A stretch of DNA of 9,066 bases from Acidimicrobiaceae bacterium (GCA_002724825.1 PBPU01000004.1:15795-24860), one strand, 5' to 3'. Numbered from the stretch's first letter, positions 1-7,238 are shown. Notes: generated from the sequence alone by a model not told the origin. A program made the numbers and translations.

Positions 1-488
1 ACCCTTTGCATTTCCTCTGCAATCTCTAGGCCTTTAACTACTTTTCCAAATAGAGAATATTGGGGCGGAAGTCCAACCCCACTTGCCCCAGTTACGATAA
101 AGAATTGGCTACCGTTTGTGTCTGGACCGGCATTCGCCATAGCGATTGAACCGATCTCGTAACGACCCGGAGCGGGTAATTCATCGGCGAATCGGTACCC
201 AGGGCCTCCCCTTCCTGAACCTTCAGGGCATCCTCCTTGGCACATAAATCCATTGATGATTCTATGGAAAATTAAACTGTCGTAATAGTGATAGCGGGCC
301 AAAAAGACAAAGTTATTAACTGTATTAGGTGCTCCTGCTGCATCAAGATGGATAACCATTGTTCCTATAGACGTCTCCATCGTCGCTGTATATGACTTTG
401 ATGGATCAATGCACATAGGTGGGGCCCCGCTGAAGGATGTTTGACGTGGACTTGAACCATCAGATGCTGGACACTCAGGAGTACTCAT
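1..488 (-). CDS. Cyclophilin-type peptidyl-prolyl cis-trans isomerase (3' end beyond window)
   Basis: This enzyme catalyses cis-trans isomerisation of proline peptide bonds. There is no signal peptide, so it is probably cytoplasmic. The 162 residues visible contain the cyclophilin core: YTATMETSIGTMVIHLD (33-49), NTVNNFVFLARYHYYD (55-70), the catalytic FHR with Arg76, FMCQGG with Gln84, SQFF ending in Phe130, and LPPQYSLFG (140-148). Arg76, Gln84 and Phe130 correspond to Arg55, Gln63 and Phe113 of human CypA. The CypA Trp121 position appears to be Leu140, as in many bacterial forms; in known cyclophilins this change weakens cyclosporin binding. An N-terminal tail of about 30 residues precedes the domain. 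The ATG at 488 has an AAGGAAAG ribosome site about ten bases upstream. Only the last part of the family fold is missing, at the left edge. Family assignment is sure; the substrate is unknown. Confidence 0.95.
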   Translation of the reverse strand, partial: MSTPECPASDGSSPRQTSFSGAPPMCIDPSKSYTATMETSIGTMVIHLDAAGAPNTVNNFVFLARYHYYDSLIFHRIINGFMCQGGCPEGSGRGGPGYRFADELPAPGRYEIGSIAMANAGPDTNGSQFFIVTGASGVGLPPQYSLFGKVVKGLEIAEEMQR

Positions 489-780
489 AGATATTCTCTT
501 TCCTTGTAGTTACGCTCGCTCACCTTAGCATCGATATTTCTGAGGACCATCACTGGACCCTAATGTAAGAGAATCTACAGTCCTATTGTGGTTGGAAAAC
601 GGCGGACAGGAAAGATACGAAGGATTCGTCCTGCGAGGCTTACCATTACGTGCAAATCTTGCGATGTAACTTGGAAAGGAAAGCCAGGGGACTCTTGCTG
701 GATCTGTGGGGATATTGAAACTATGGAAGCTCCCCCAGCCCAAATCAAAGTTGTTTCTTAGGAAATCACGCACAGGCGGC

Positions 781-868
781 CAGTCGATGATCAAACCCCC
801 ATGATCACCGACTGTTGAGCCACCCTATGACTCCAAGATGGCTGACTGCCCCCCGGTCGAATCAGCCA
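781..868 (+). ncRNA. Candidate 6C-like small RNA (two hairpins with C-rich loops)
   Basis: Two hairpins lie 24 bases apart. Hairpin 1 pairs 781-793 (CAGTCGATGATCA) with 802-814 (TGATCACCGACTG): 12 of 13 positions match, and the loop AACCCCCA holds five cytosines. Hairpin 2 pairs 839-845 (TGGCTGA) with 862-868 (TCAGCCA): seven perfect pairs around a 16-base loop with six cytosines at 849-854. An inner stem GACTG/CGGTC could narrow that loop to CCCCC. The actinobacterial 6C RNA family is defined by two stem-loops each carrying a run of about six cytosines, and the M. tuberculosis member pairs with G-rich mRNA sites through those loops. The resemblance is my inference from this architecture. Orientation is not settled: the only stem mismatch, 787/808, is A-C in a plus-strand RNA but a G-U pair in a minus-strand RNA, and I found no convincing plus-strand promoter or T-tract terminator. 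The true ends are unknown. Confidence 0.5.
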
Positions 869-897
869 CTCTGGAATAAAAAGATGTGTCATCCGTC

Positions 898-926
898 ACA
901 GTACACACAATTACGGCTCAAGCCAA
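898..926 (-). promoter_or_regulatory. Possible minus-strand promoter upstream of the hairpin pair
   Basis: On the minus strand TTGGCT (926-921) is followed after 17 bases by TACTGT (903-898), which fits the TANNNT pattern common in actinobacterial -10 boxes. Transcription would start near 891 and run into the two hairpins. If it is real, the hairpins would lie in a minus-strand RNA with G-rich loops, or in a long leader toward the cyclophilin gene. Matches of this quality arise often by chance. Confidence 0.2.
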
Positions 927-1022
927 CCATTACCTCAAAAAACTGTACTCTGAGTTTTTATGAAGAACTGAAACTTGAAATTTCTTTGCAGAGATTTTCC
1001 TCTAGGCTAAGAAACAACTCTC

Positions 1023-1586
1023 ATGCTAAGTAATCTCATGCTTCCTGTTCTGGTTTGTGCCGGCTGCCTAGTCATTATTATCTTTGTCTATCTGAAGACT
1101 CGAACGAAATCAGAACGTAAGGCTTTTTCTATTCCAAAAAGTCAATCAATTAAACCTATTCGAAATGAAGGTTTAGAACCTTTAACCCCTGATTCGACCC
1201 CTACGGCTTTGGACCAAGGTCTCTCGCCTTGGCACGAATTATTCGAAAGTGCTGTTTTGGACTTTATTGAGTTTTCAGATCGCCTTGTTAGAACGATTGA
1301 TAACGGTGGGCCACTTGAAGATCTGAAAGGTATTGATCTATTTGAAGCGATTGAGACTTTAGAGTTTCAGAGGGCAGCATCTAAGCATCCGTCACCAGAA
1401 ATGGGGGCTGAGCTATCTGCATTGCTTGCATCTATATCTGCAAGCTTGCATGCGTATCTTCGTGGCGACACTGATCTAGCAAAACAGCAGAAATCGGTTT
1501 ACTCAGAATACCGGGAGATGTGGTTCCAAAGACTTAGACAGTTTCCTCAAGATATTGATCGTATTATTCGTCTTCGTCGGGCTTAG
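1023..1586 (+). CDS. Unrecognised membrane-anchored helical protein, first gene of the ABC operon
   Basis: I do not recognise this 187-residue protein. It has one hydrophobic segment at residues 5-24 (LMLPVLVCAGCLVIIIFVYL), a short basic stretch (KTRTKSERK), a polar proline-rich linker to about residue 65, and then a predicted mostly helical domain (70-187) rich in Glu, Leu and Arg that ends in a basic tail (IDRIIRLRRA). Under the positive-inside rule the C-terminal domain is probably cytoplasmic. It ends 36 bases before the ABC ATPase start on the same strand, so co-transcription is likely and a role with the transporter is possible but unproven. The start is uncertain: ATG at 1023 and ATG at 1038 are both usable and neither has a strong ribosome site. 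Base composition resembles the neighbours and nothing suggests truncation. Confidence 0.75.
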   Translation: MLSNLMLPVLVCAGCLVIIIFVYLKTRTKSERKAFSIPKSQSIKPIRNEGLEPLTPDSTPTALDQGLSPWHELFESAVLDFIEFSDRLVRTIDNGGPLEDLKGIDLFEAIETLEFQRAASKHPSPEMGAELSALLASISASLHAYLRGDTDLAKQQKSVYSEYREMWFQRLRQFPQDIDRIIRLRRA

Positions 1587-1610
1587 GCTGAAACAATAGG
1601 ATTGAAAACA

Positions 1611-1616
1611 GGAGAA
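1611..1616 (+). promoter_or_regulatory. Ribosome binding site deciding the ABC ATPase start
   Basis: GGAGAA lies six bases before the ATG at 1623. A TTG at 1602 in the same frame would lie upstream of this site and lacks one of its own, so ATG 1623 is preferred. Confidence 0.75.
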
Positions 1617-1622
1617 TTACTG

Positions 1623-2372
1623 ATGAACAGCCTGACTAACAGTCTTGATTTAGTAGCTGCGCGAAGTTCAGGAGCGACAAAGATTTACGGTTCTGGAGAG
1701 ACAGAAGTCCGCGCCTTAGACGGTATTGATGTTGCCTTTCCTAAAGGTAGATTCTCCGCCATCATGGGACCCTCAGGATCTGGAAAGTCAACCCTTATGC
1801 ACTGTATGGCGGGGCTAGATGATTTAACAAGCGGCAAAGTCTTCATAGGTGATACTGATCTAACAGAATTAAACGAACGTGAATTAACTCTTTTGAGGCG
1901 GTCCCAGATTGGATTTATTTTTCAGGCATATAATCTGGTCCCTACATTAAATGCTATTGAGAACATCACCCTTCCTCTTGACTTAGCTGGAGTCAAAGCC
2001 GATGAGGCGTGGGTTGATGAAATCGTTGAAGTGGTAAACCTAAAAGATCGCCTCACACACAGGCCAAATGAACTATCTGGAGGGCAACAGCAACGAGTCG
2101 CAGTTTCTCGAGCGCTGGCAAGTAAACCTGAAATTATTTTCGCCGATGAACCGACCGGAAATCTTGATTCAAAAACTGGCACAGAAATTCTGGAATTTAT
2201 GCAACTTGCAACCAAGGAACTTGAGCAAACGATAGTCATGGTCACTCACGATCCCGTGGCAGCGAGCTTTTCAGATCAGGTAATATTTCTTGCGGATGGC
2301 CAAGTTGTCGGCGATCTAGAAGATCCAACAGCTGATGGGGTTTTAGATCAAATGCGGAGCATAGGAAACTAA
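1623..2372 (+). CDS. ABC transporter ATP-binding protein, LolD/MacB type
   Basis: This is the 249-residue cytoplasmic ATPase of an ABC transporter that works with an FtsX/MacB-type permease. All nucleotide-binding motifs are intact: Walker A GPSGSGKST (49-57), Q-loop FQAYNLVP with Gln101, signature LSGGQ (151-155), Walker B IIFADEP with catalytic Glu176, D-loop GNLDS (179-183) and switch His209 in VTHD. The insertion LTELNERELTLLRRSQIGFIF before the Q-loop is typical of the LolD/MacB subfamily, whose members extrude or mobilise lipoproteins, peptides or drugs by mechanotransmission and do not import solutes. The permease gene starts 10 bases after the stop, so the two surely form one complex. 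The length is normal for the subfamily. The transported substrate cannot be told from the sequence; antimicrobial peptide or lipid export is only a family-level guess. Confidence 0.95.
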   Translation: MNSLTNSLDLVAARSSGATKIYGSGETEVRALDGIDVAFPKGRFSAIMGPSGSGKSTLMHCMAGLDDLTSGKVFIGDTDLTELNERELTLLRRSQIGFIFQAYNLVPTLNAIENITLPLDLAGVKADEAWVDEIVEVVNLKDRLTHRPNELSGGQQQRVAVSRALASKPEIIFADEPTGNLDSKTGTEILEFMQLATKELEQTIVMVTHDPVAASFSDQVIFLADGQVVGDLEDPTADGVLDQMRSIGN

Positions 2373-2382
2373 CCGTTCTTCT

Positions 2383-5097
2383 ATGGCCCTATTTAAACTC
2401 GCTCGGAAAAACGCTTACGCTAAACCTGGAAGGTTTCTTCTTACATCGCTTGCTGTTCTTATTGGTGTTGCGCTAACAACTGCAGTTTTTGTTTTCACAG
2501 ATAGTCTTCGGGAAACCTTTGGAGGACTTAGCGATGATATCGAATCCGGCTATGACTTGGCTGTTCGGTCTGAAATACCTTTCGGAAACCGACTCAACGC
2601 TGCCCCCATAGATTTAGGACTCCCCGAAGAATTATCCAAAATAGAAGGAGTGGTAGCCGTTCAACCCCGAGTTATCGAATTCGGAATAGTGGCGAACAAG
2701 GCCGATGGCTCTGCAGCATTAGCAAGTAGAGGGCCAAACATTGGAATCAACTGGGAGGATAGTTCAACTACCCCGCGTCTTTTTATAGCGGAAGGAAGAC
2801 CACCTATTTCCATAACAGAATTTGCTGTTGATATCGATACTGCCAATGACGATAATTTCGTGGTAGGTCAGAAATATGATCTACAGACGCCACAGGGTTT
2901 ACGAAATCTTGTTTTAACTGGAACTTTTACCTTTGCCAATCCAGAAGAGAACGCTTCGATTGGATCAAAACTAATTGCTATGGATACTAGATCCGCTGTG
3001 GAATTATTCAACAGCGGTGTTGGCTATGACGATATAACTCTCACAATCGACTCGGCCTACGCTGAGGCGACGATCGTGAAGAACGTTAAGGATATGCTCC
3101 CAAGTGGACTGGAAGTCTTGACAAGAAGTGACCTCGTTGCTGAGCAAGCTGATACATTCAACGAGTTTATAAACATATTTAGAACGATTCTTTTGGTATT
3201 TGCTTTCATTATTTTGTTTGTTGCAGCATTTATTATCTATAACGTTTTTTCTATCATTATCGGTCAGAGAATTCAGGAAATCGGTTTACTCCGAGCACTT
3301 GGAGCAACCGGAAAACAAATCACAAATTCAATCGTTACTGAAGCTTTATTCGTAGGTATCTTCGCAACGATCACTGGGATAGCGCTTGGGTTTCCAATTG
3401 CGTTTGGATTACAAGAGCTCTTAGCCGCCTTAGACTTCGGCCCTGATGAAAACTCGCTCCCTCTCAGGCCAACCACAGTTATTGTAGGAGCAATACTTGG
3501 AATCGGACTTACATTAACTGCAGCTGTATGGCCAGCTTTGCGAGCACGCTCAATCTCACCTATGGCTGCACTCCGAAGTGGTTTAGCGACGGCATATACC
3601 ATTCCAAAAAACTTTCTCGTAGGTTCGGTGCTGACTTTACTTGGCCTACTTGCAATCGTTTCTGGATTTATTATCGACGAATGGCTCATTATGCTTCCGT
3701 TAGGAGTCCTGGCAGGTATTTTCCTTTTCCTAGGGCTTAGTAGATTCAGCAATATCCTTGGGAAACTATCGTTTCTTTCTCTTGGAATGGCTTTACTGAT
3801 CGCCGCCCTAACCGCAGATCTCTCTACTTCAATGCTGATGGCGCTTCTTGGTGCAGCAGCACTCAACTCTTTTCTTGGAATCAATCTTCTTAGCCCATTA
3901 TTTGCTGGAAGAGTGACATATTTTCTTGGTTTACCCACGGCGAAGCTTGGAGTTCCAAGCAAGATGGCGCGAAGAAATGCTGGGCGTAGTCCAGAAAGGA
4001 CTGCTACAGCGGCATCAGCGCTGATGATCGGGTTAGCTCTTGTGGCTACGGTATCGGTAATCTCGGAATCTCTTAAAGCAACAGTAAGTGAAATTCTCGA
4101 AGAAGATGTGATATCTGACTGGTGGGTACAGGGTGAAAGTCTTGGGCCAGAGCCTTTAGGATTCAGCCCAACGATTACCGCTGAAATTGCCGCTCTTCCG
4201 GAAGTTGAGGAAGTGTTAGCTATGCAGCTCTCAGATGAAGGACTTCGGACAGTAGTTGATCAGAAAGTGAAAAGAGTCTATTCAGCAGATCTCACCTCTG
4301 TTCCAAAATATTTCAATATCGGCCTTATCGATATGGATGCATCTCTAATCGGAAATAATGCTATTTACCTTCATGAAGATGAAGCTAAGAAATACGGTGT
4401 AGTTGTTGGAGCCACTCTCGATGTCGAGTTTGTTGATCAAAGCCAAAGAGCTCTCGATGTTGCTGGAATATTTACTTCGAAATCAATTATTGATTCTGGT
4501 TGGCTTCTTGACTCAAGCGTCTACGCGTCAAATGAAAACTTAGTTCCAAAGTCTGATGATTTTGTAGGGGTTTTGGTGAAGGACGGAGTGAGTGAGCAAA
4601 ATGCGAGAGTAGCCATCAACGCTGTACTCGAAGGCTACGAACAGGTAGAGGCTAAAACCAAGGCAGAATTTGAAGATGAAGCGCAGGATCAAATTGATCA
4701 AACGTTAACGGTTGTTAGCGTGCTGTTATTTATTTCTGTGATTCTTGCTGTGCTAGGAGTAGCTATTACTTTGGCTCTCTCTGTATTTGAACGTACACGT
4801 GAAATCGGACTAACGCGTGCGGTCGGCGCAACAAGAAAGCAGATCAAACGCACTGTCCGTGTTGAAGGTATCCTCGTAGCACTCTTTGGAGGCGTTCTTG
4901 GTGTGGCCCTCGGTCTGATTTTCGGTATGGCATGTGTGCAAATAATTCCTGATGATTTTGTTTCTGAACTCGCTATTCCATGGGGCAACATTTTCCGTAA
5001 TCTTCTTATCGCTGGTGTCGCCGGATCCCTTGCAGCTTATTTTCCGGCACGTAGAGCGGCAAAACTTAATGTGCTAGATGCAATCAATCACGATTAA
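2383..5097 (+). CDS. ABC transporter permease with two FtsX/MacB-like halves
   Basis: This 904-residue integral membrane protein is the partner of the preceding ATPase. The first half has a transmembrane helix (about 17-38), an extracytoplasmic MacB-like domain (about 40-260), then three helices near 264-290, 320-345 and 364-385. A central block of hydrophobic segments spans about 410-507. The second half begins with a helix at about 543-560, has another extracytoplasmic domain (about 562-770), and closes with helices near 774-800, 827-850 and 866-886. The coupling motif that contacts the ATPase occurs twice: QEIGLLRALGATGKQI (298-313) and REIGLTRAVGATRKQI (806-821). The segments entering the two extracytoplasmic domains also resemble each other (LARKNAYAKPGRF near 6, MARRNAGRSPERT near 528). 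The protein therefore looks like a tandem duplication of a four-helix FtsX unit and may supply the whole membrane part of the transporter alone. Such long permeases are common in actinobacteria. Substrate unknown. Confidence 0.93.
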   Translation: MALFKLARKNAYAKPGRFLLTSLAVLIGVALTTAVFVFTDSLRETFGGLSDDIESGYDLAVRSEIPFGNRLNAAPIDLGLPEELSKIEGVVAVQPRVIEFGIVANKADGSAALASRGPNIGINWEDSSTTPRLFIAEGRPPISITEFAVDIDTANDDNFVVGQKYDLQTPQGLRNLVLTGTFTFANPEENASIGSKLIAMDTRSAVELFNSGVGYDDITLTIDSAYAEATIVKNVKDMLPSGLEVLTRSDLVAEQADTFNEFINIFRTILLVFAFIILFVAAFIIYNVFSIIIGQRIQEIGLLRALGATGKQITNSIVTEALFVGIFATITGIALGFPIAFGLQELLAALDFGPDENSLPLRPTTVIVGAILGIGLTLTAAVWPALRARSISPMAALRSGLATAYTIPKNFLVGSVLTLLGLLAIVSGFIIDEWLIMLPLGVLAGIFLFLGLSRFSNILGKLSFLSLGMALLIAALTADLSTSMLMALLGAAALNSFLGINLLSPLFAGRVTYFLGLPTAKLGVPSKMARRNAGRSPERTATAASALMIGLALVATVSVISESLKATVSEILEEDVISDWWVQGESLGPEPLGFSPTITAEIAALPEVEEVLAMQLSDEGLRTVVDQKVKRVYSADLTSVPKYFNIGLIDMDASLIGNNAIYLHEDEAKKYGVVVGATLDVEFVDQSQRALDVAGIFTSKSIIDSGWLLDSSVYASNENLVPKSDDFVGVLVKDGVSEQNARVAINAVLEGYEQVEAKTKAEFEDEAQDQIDQTLTVVSVLLFISVILAVLGVAITLALSVFERTREIGLTRAVGATRKQIKRTVRVEGILVALFGGVLGVALGLIFGMACVQIIPDDFVSELAIPWGNIFRNLLIAGVAGSLAAYFPARRAAKLNVLDAINHD

Positions 5098-5108
5098 GCG
5101 AGATTGGG

Positions 5109-7238
5109 TCAAATATCAGCTGTAAGTGAAGGCGGTAAAGGATATGCATGAACGATTGTAAGTCGTTGTGTTGCCCTTGTTAGTGCAACGTAAAGTGCGC
5201 GGATTCCATTTCTCTCACCACTGATTATTTTTTCTGGTTCTACAACAATCGCTGCATCTACCTCAAGGCCTTTAACAAGGCTTACTGGCACTAGTGTCGT
5301 TTGGTTCTCCAACGCACCAGCATCAACAAGGCCGTGTTCAATACCGGATGATTGTAGAGAGTCTGACATCACGTCTAAATATGCGTCCGGAACGATTACA
5401 GCAAGATATCCTGGGCCGAGTTTCTCTAGTTCCGACCTGACCAAAGCGACGACTGTGGCCGAGAGTCTGGCTGGAGTCTCTACATGGACGAATCGAGGTT
5501 CATCGCCGACCTCGCGAACAGCAATTGGTGGATTAAAGCCGAACTGGGTGTCACGTAAGAGGCGGTTCGCTACATCCATCGTTGGCTGTGGAAGCCGGTA
5601 TCCAACAGTAAGCTGAGAAAATCTTGTCCCAGATTTGTCGGAAAGCGCTTCGACGATACCCTCCCAGTCATCGTGAGCCCAAGCTCCCGTAGCTTGCGCT
5701 ATATCCCCTACCAAAGTCATAGATCCATTTAGGGATCTACGCCGTAACATTCTTAACTCCATGGGGGATAAATCCTGAGCTTCATCAACGACTATATGGC
5801 CATAAGTGCGAATTGTTTCTTCTTCCTTATATCCTCCACGCGGTCCAAGCTGAGCTTGAGCCTCATCTAAAATCGGCACGTCTTGAGATGTCCAATCAAC
5901 TTGTGAAGCGTGCGGTGACCGGGGGCGGTATAGCGCTTCGATAGCTTCTTGCGCTAAATATTCTCCGGCCGCACTCCGCAAAAGTGATTGGCTTCCGAAA
6001 AGGTCATGAATGAGATGCTCAGCTGTTAGTGATGGCCACATCCATTCAAGAGTTTGGCGGATTTCCAATGTTGATGCGAGATCGTTCTTTAATTTCTCTG
6101 GATCTAACGACTGGTGCTTCGAACTTTCAGCTAGTGCCTGGAACACTTGATCACGAACAAAGGGTCGTCCATTATTATGGTTTCGGTATCGCCGTTGGGC
6201 CTCACGAATAATTCTCTGGGATTGAGAGATGGTAAGGGAAAGTCGTTGCAGGCCATAGCCGATTCGGAGATTCTCTCTAATAGGTCGTTGCCGGTCTCGT
6301 ATAGCACTGCGAACAATGTGTTCCATTTCGCTGCTTCCTTTAATCGCTGCAACGTCCTCTGTGTCGACTCCTCGAACCTTCGCTCGGGGAATTAAATCAG
6401 AAAGAACAGCAAGGTGTACTCCGGCCTCGCCTAAAGAAGGTAGTACTTGCTCAATATATGTAAGAAAAATTCGATTTGGCCCGATGACAAGAACTCCTTG
6501 TCCTTCAAGAGGAAACCGATGGGTATAGAGAAGATAAGCAGCCCGATGAAGTGCGACAACCGTTTTTCCTGTTCCTGGCCCACCTTGAACAATGAGCATT
6601 CCGGATAAAGGAGACCGAATAATTTCGTCTTGCTCTCCTTGAATCGTTGCAACAATGTCACCAAGTCTTCCTGTCCTTGCCTGCTCCATCGTTGCCGCTA
6701 AAGTCATCCGTCCTTTAAAAACTGGACCAGACGAATCATCAACTATGTCATCGCCAAAAAATTCATCTTCGATTCCAAGCAGAACATTCTTTCGTGTAGC
6801 GAAATGGCGTCGCCGAATTAGCCCCATTGGGTGCTTTCCGGTTGCTCTGTAAAACGCTTCAGCAATAGGAGCTCTCCAGTCAACTGTAATTGGATCTTGC
6901 TGCTCATCCCACACTGCTATACGGCCAATATAAAACACTTCTGATTGATTAGACTCTTCTTGGTCGATGCGACCGAACACAAGAGATGCATCCCCAATGT
7001 CAAGTTGTGAAAGGCGTTTATTCACCTGATCAGAAATCACATCACGTTCAAAGCGTGCTTGGTGAGTTCCGCCTTTACCTGATTCAACCATGGCATGTAG
7101 TTTCTCTGCCTGAAGGTAAGAGCGGTCAAGGATATCGAAGGCATTAGCGATGTAATCCTGCTCAGCTTGAAAATCTGGATGAATAGCAACAACCTCCTCT
7201 TTAATTCTCCAAAAAATTGGTTTTTGACAGTTAATCAT
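5109..7238 (-). CDS. HelD/HelR-like RNA polymerase recycling ATPase (UvrD-like superfamily 1)
   Basis: Proteins of this family are SF1-fold ATPases that bind RNA polymerase, pull off nucleic acid and recycle stalled enzyme; the actinobacterial type HelR also gives rifamycin tolerance. Residue numbers here count from the TTG at 7247. An N-terminal coiled-coil region (AEQDYIANAFDIL, 28-40) leads to the family block GRIDQEESNQSEVFYIGRI (92-110) and VDWRAPIAEAFYRAT (122-136). ATPase motifs are Walker A GGPGTGKT (222-229), motif II VDEAQDLSP (487-495), motif III GDIAQATG (514-521), GYRLP (549-553), VKGLEVDAAIV (658-668) and YVALTRAT (686-693). The HLIHDLFGSQSLL block (411-423) and the DVPILDEA segment (456-463) are typical of HelD and not of UvrD or PcrA. 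The stop lies 11 bases from the convergent permease stop. ATG 7238 is given as the conventional start, but it has no ribosome site; an ATT at 7184 with an ideal one is a serious alternative that would give a protein of 691 residues. Confidence 0.9.
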   Translation of the reverse strand: MINCQKPIFWRIKEEVVAIHPDFQAEQDYIANAFDILDRSYLQAEKLHAMVESGKGGTHQARFERDVISDQVNKRLSQLDIGDASLVFGRIDQEESNQSEVFYIGRIAVWDEQQDPITVDWRAPIAEAFYRATGKHPMGLIRRRHFATRKNVLLGIEDEFFGDDIVDDSSGPVFKGRMTLAATMEQARTGRLGDIVATIQGEQDEIIRSPLSGMLIVQGGPGTGKTVVALHRAAYLLYTHRFPLEGQGVLVIGPNRIFLTYIEQVLPSLGEAGVHLAVLSDLIPRAKVRGVDTEDVAAIKGSSEMEHIVRSAIRDRQRPIRENLRIGYGLQRLSLTISQSQRIIREAQRRYRNHNNGRPFVRDQVFQALAESSKHQSLDPEKLKNDLASTLEIRQTLEWMWPSLTAEHLIHDLFGSQSLLRSAAGEYLAQEAIEALYRPRSPHASQVDWTSQDVPILDEAQAQLGPRGGYKEEETIRTYGHIVVDEAQDLSPMELRMLRRRSLNGSMTLVGDIAQATGAWAHDDWEGIVEALSDKSGTRFSQLTVGYRLPQPTMDVANRLLRDTQFGFNPPIAVREVGDEPRFVHVETPARLSATVVALVRSELEKLGPGYLAVIVPDAYLDVMSDSLQSSGIEHGLVDAGALENQTTLVPVSLVKGLEVDAAIVVEPEKIISGERNGIRALYVALTRATQRLTIVHAYPLPPSLTADI
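7182..7198 (-). promoter_or_regulatory. Perfect AGGAGG followed by in-frame ATT, possible true HelD start
   Basis: On the minus strand AGGAGG (7198-7193) is followed after eight bases by ATT (7184-7182), in frame with the HelD-like gene. The protein would then begin HPDFQAEQDYI, only a few residues before the conserved N-terminal helix. No ATG, GTG or TTG lies at a usable distance from this site in that frame. ATT starts are rare but known (infC in E. coli). Confidence 0.4.

Larger units (their letters stand above)
489..1022. other. Long intergenic region between divergent genes; contains structured-RNA candidate
   Basis: This stretch of 534 bases separates the minus-strand cyclophilin gene from the plus-strand operon at 1023. 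Short open frames exist on both strands (525-794 minus, 815-1033 plus). Both need TTG starts without good ribosome sites, and their translations match nothing I recognise, so I do not call them genes. The clear content is a pair of hairpins at 781-868, described separately. Weaker structures are GGGGA 708-712 facing TCCCC 731-735, a small ACGAA/TTCGT hairpin at 617-629, and TGTGT/ACACA at 885-907. Promoters for both flanking genes must lie here, but I cannot place them with confidence. Confidence 0.6.

Noticed and set aside
617..629. ACGAA-GGA-TTCGT mini-hairpin
   Set aside because: Five base pairs with a three-base loop, no T-tract and no neighbouring gene end; too short to support a function.
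525..794. Open frame of 89 codons on the minus strand between the cyclophilin gene and the hairpins
   Set aside because: It needs a TTG start without a proper ribosome site, overlaps the arm of hairpin 1, has an in-frame stop shortly upstream, and its translation matches no family I recognise. A decayed gene fragment cannot be excluded.
848..868. Resemblance of GGTCGAATC to a tRNA T-loop
   Set aside because: One T of the T-loop consensus is missing, the flanking arms do not pair as a T-stem, and no acceptor, D or anticodon arm can be built around it.
815..1033. Open frame of 72 codons on the plus strand
   Set aside because: It starts at TTG without a ribosome site, runs through hairpin 2 and into the next gene, and its residue composition does not look like a protein.
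3273..3962. Open frame of 229 codons on the minus strand inside the permease gene
   Set aside because: It is the antisense shadow of a strongly conserved FtsX coding region; the translation is a low-complexity Pro/Ser/Arg mixture without motifs.
5085..5106. CAATC/GATTG inverted repeat at the convergent gene ends as a terminator
   Set aside because: Five weak pairs around a 12-base loop with no T-tract on either strand; expected by chance.
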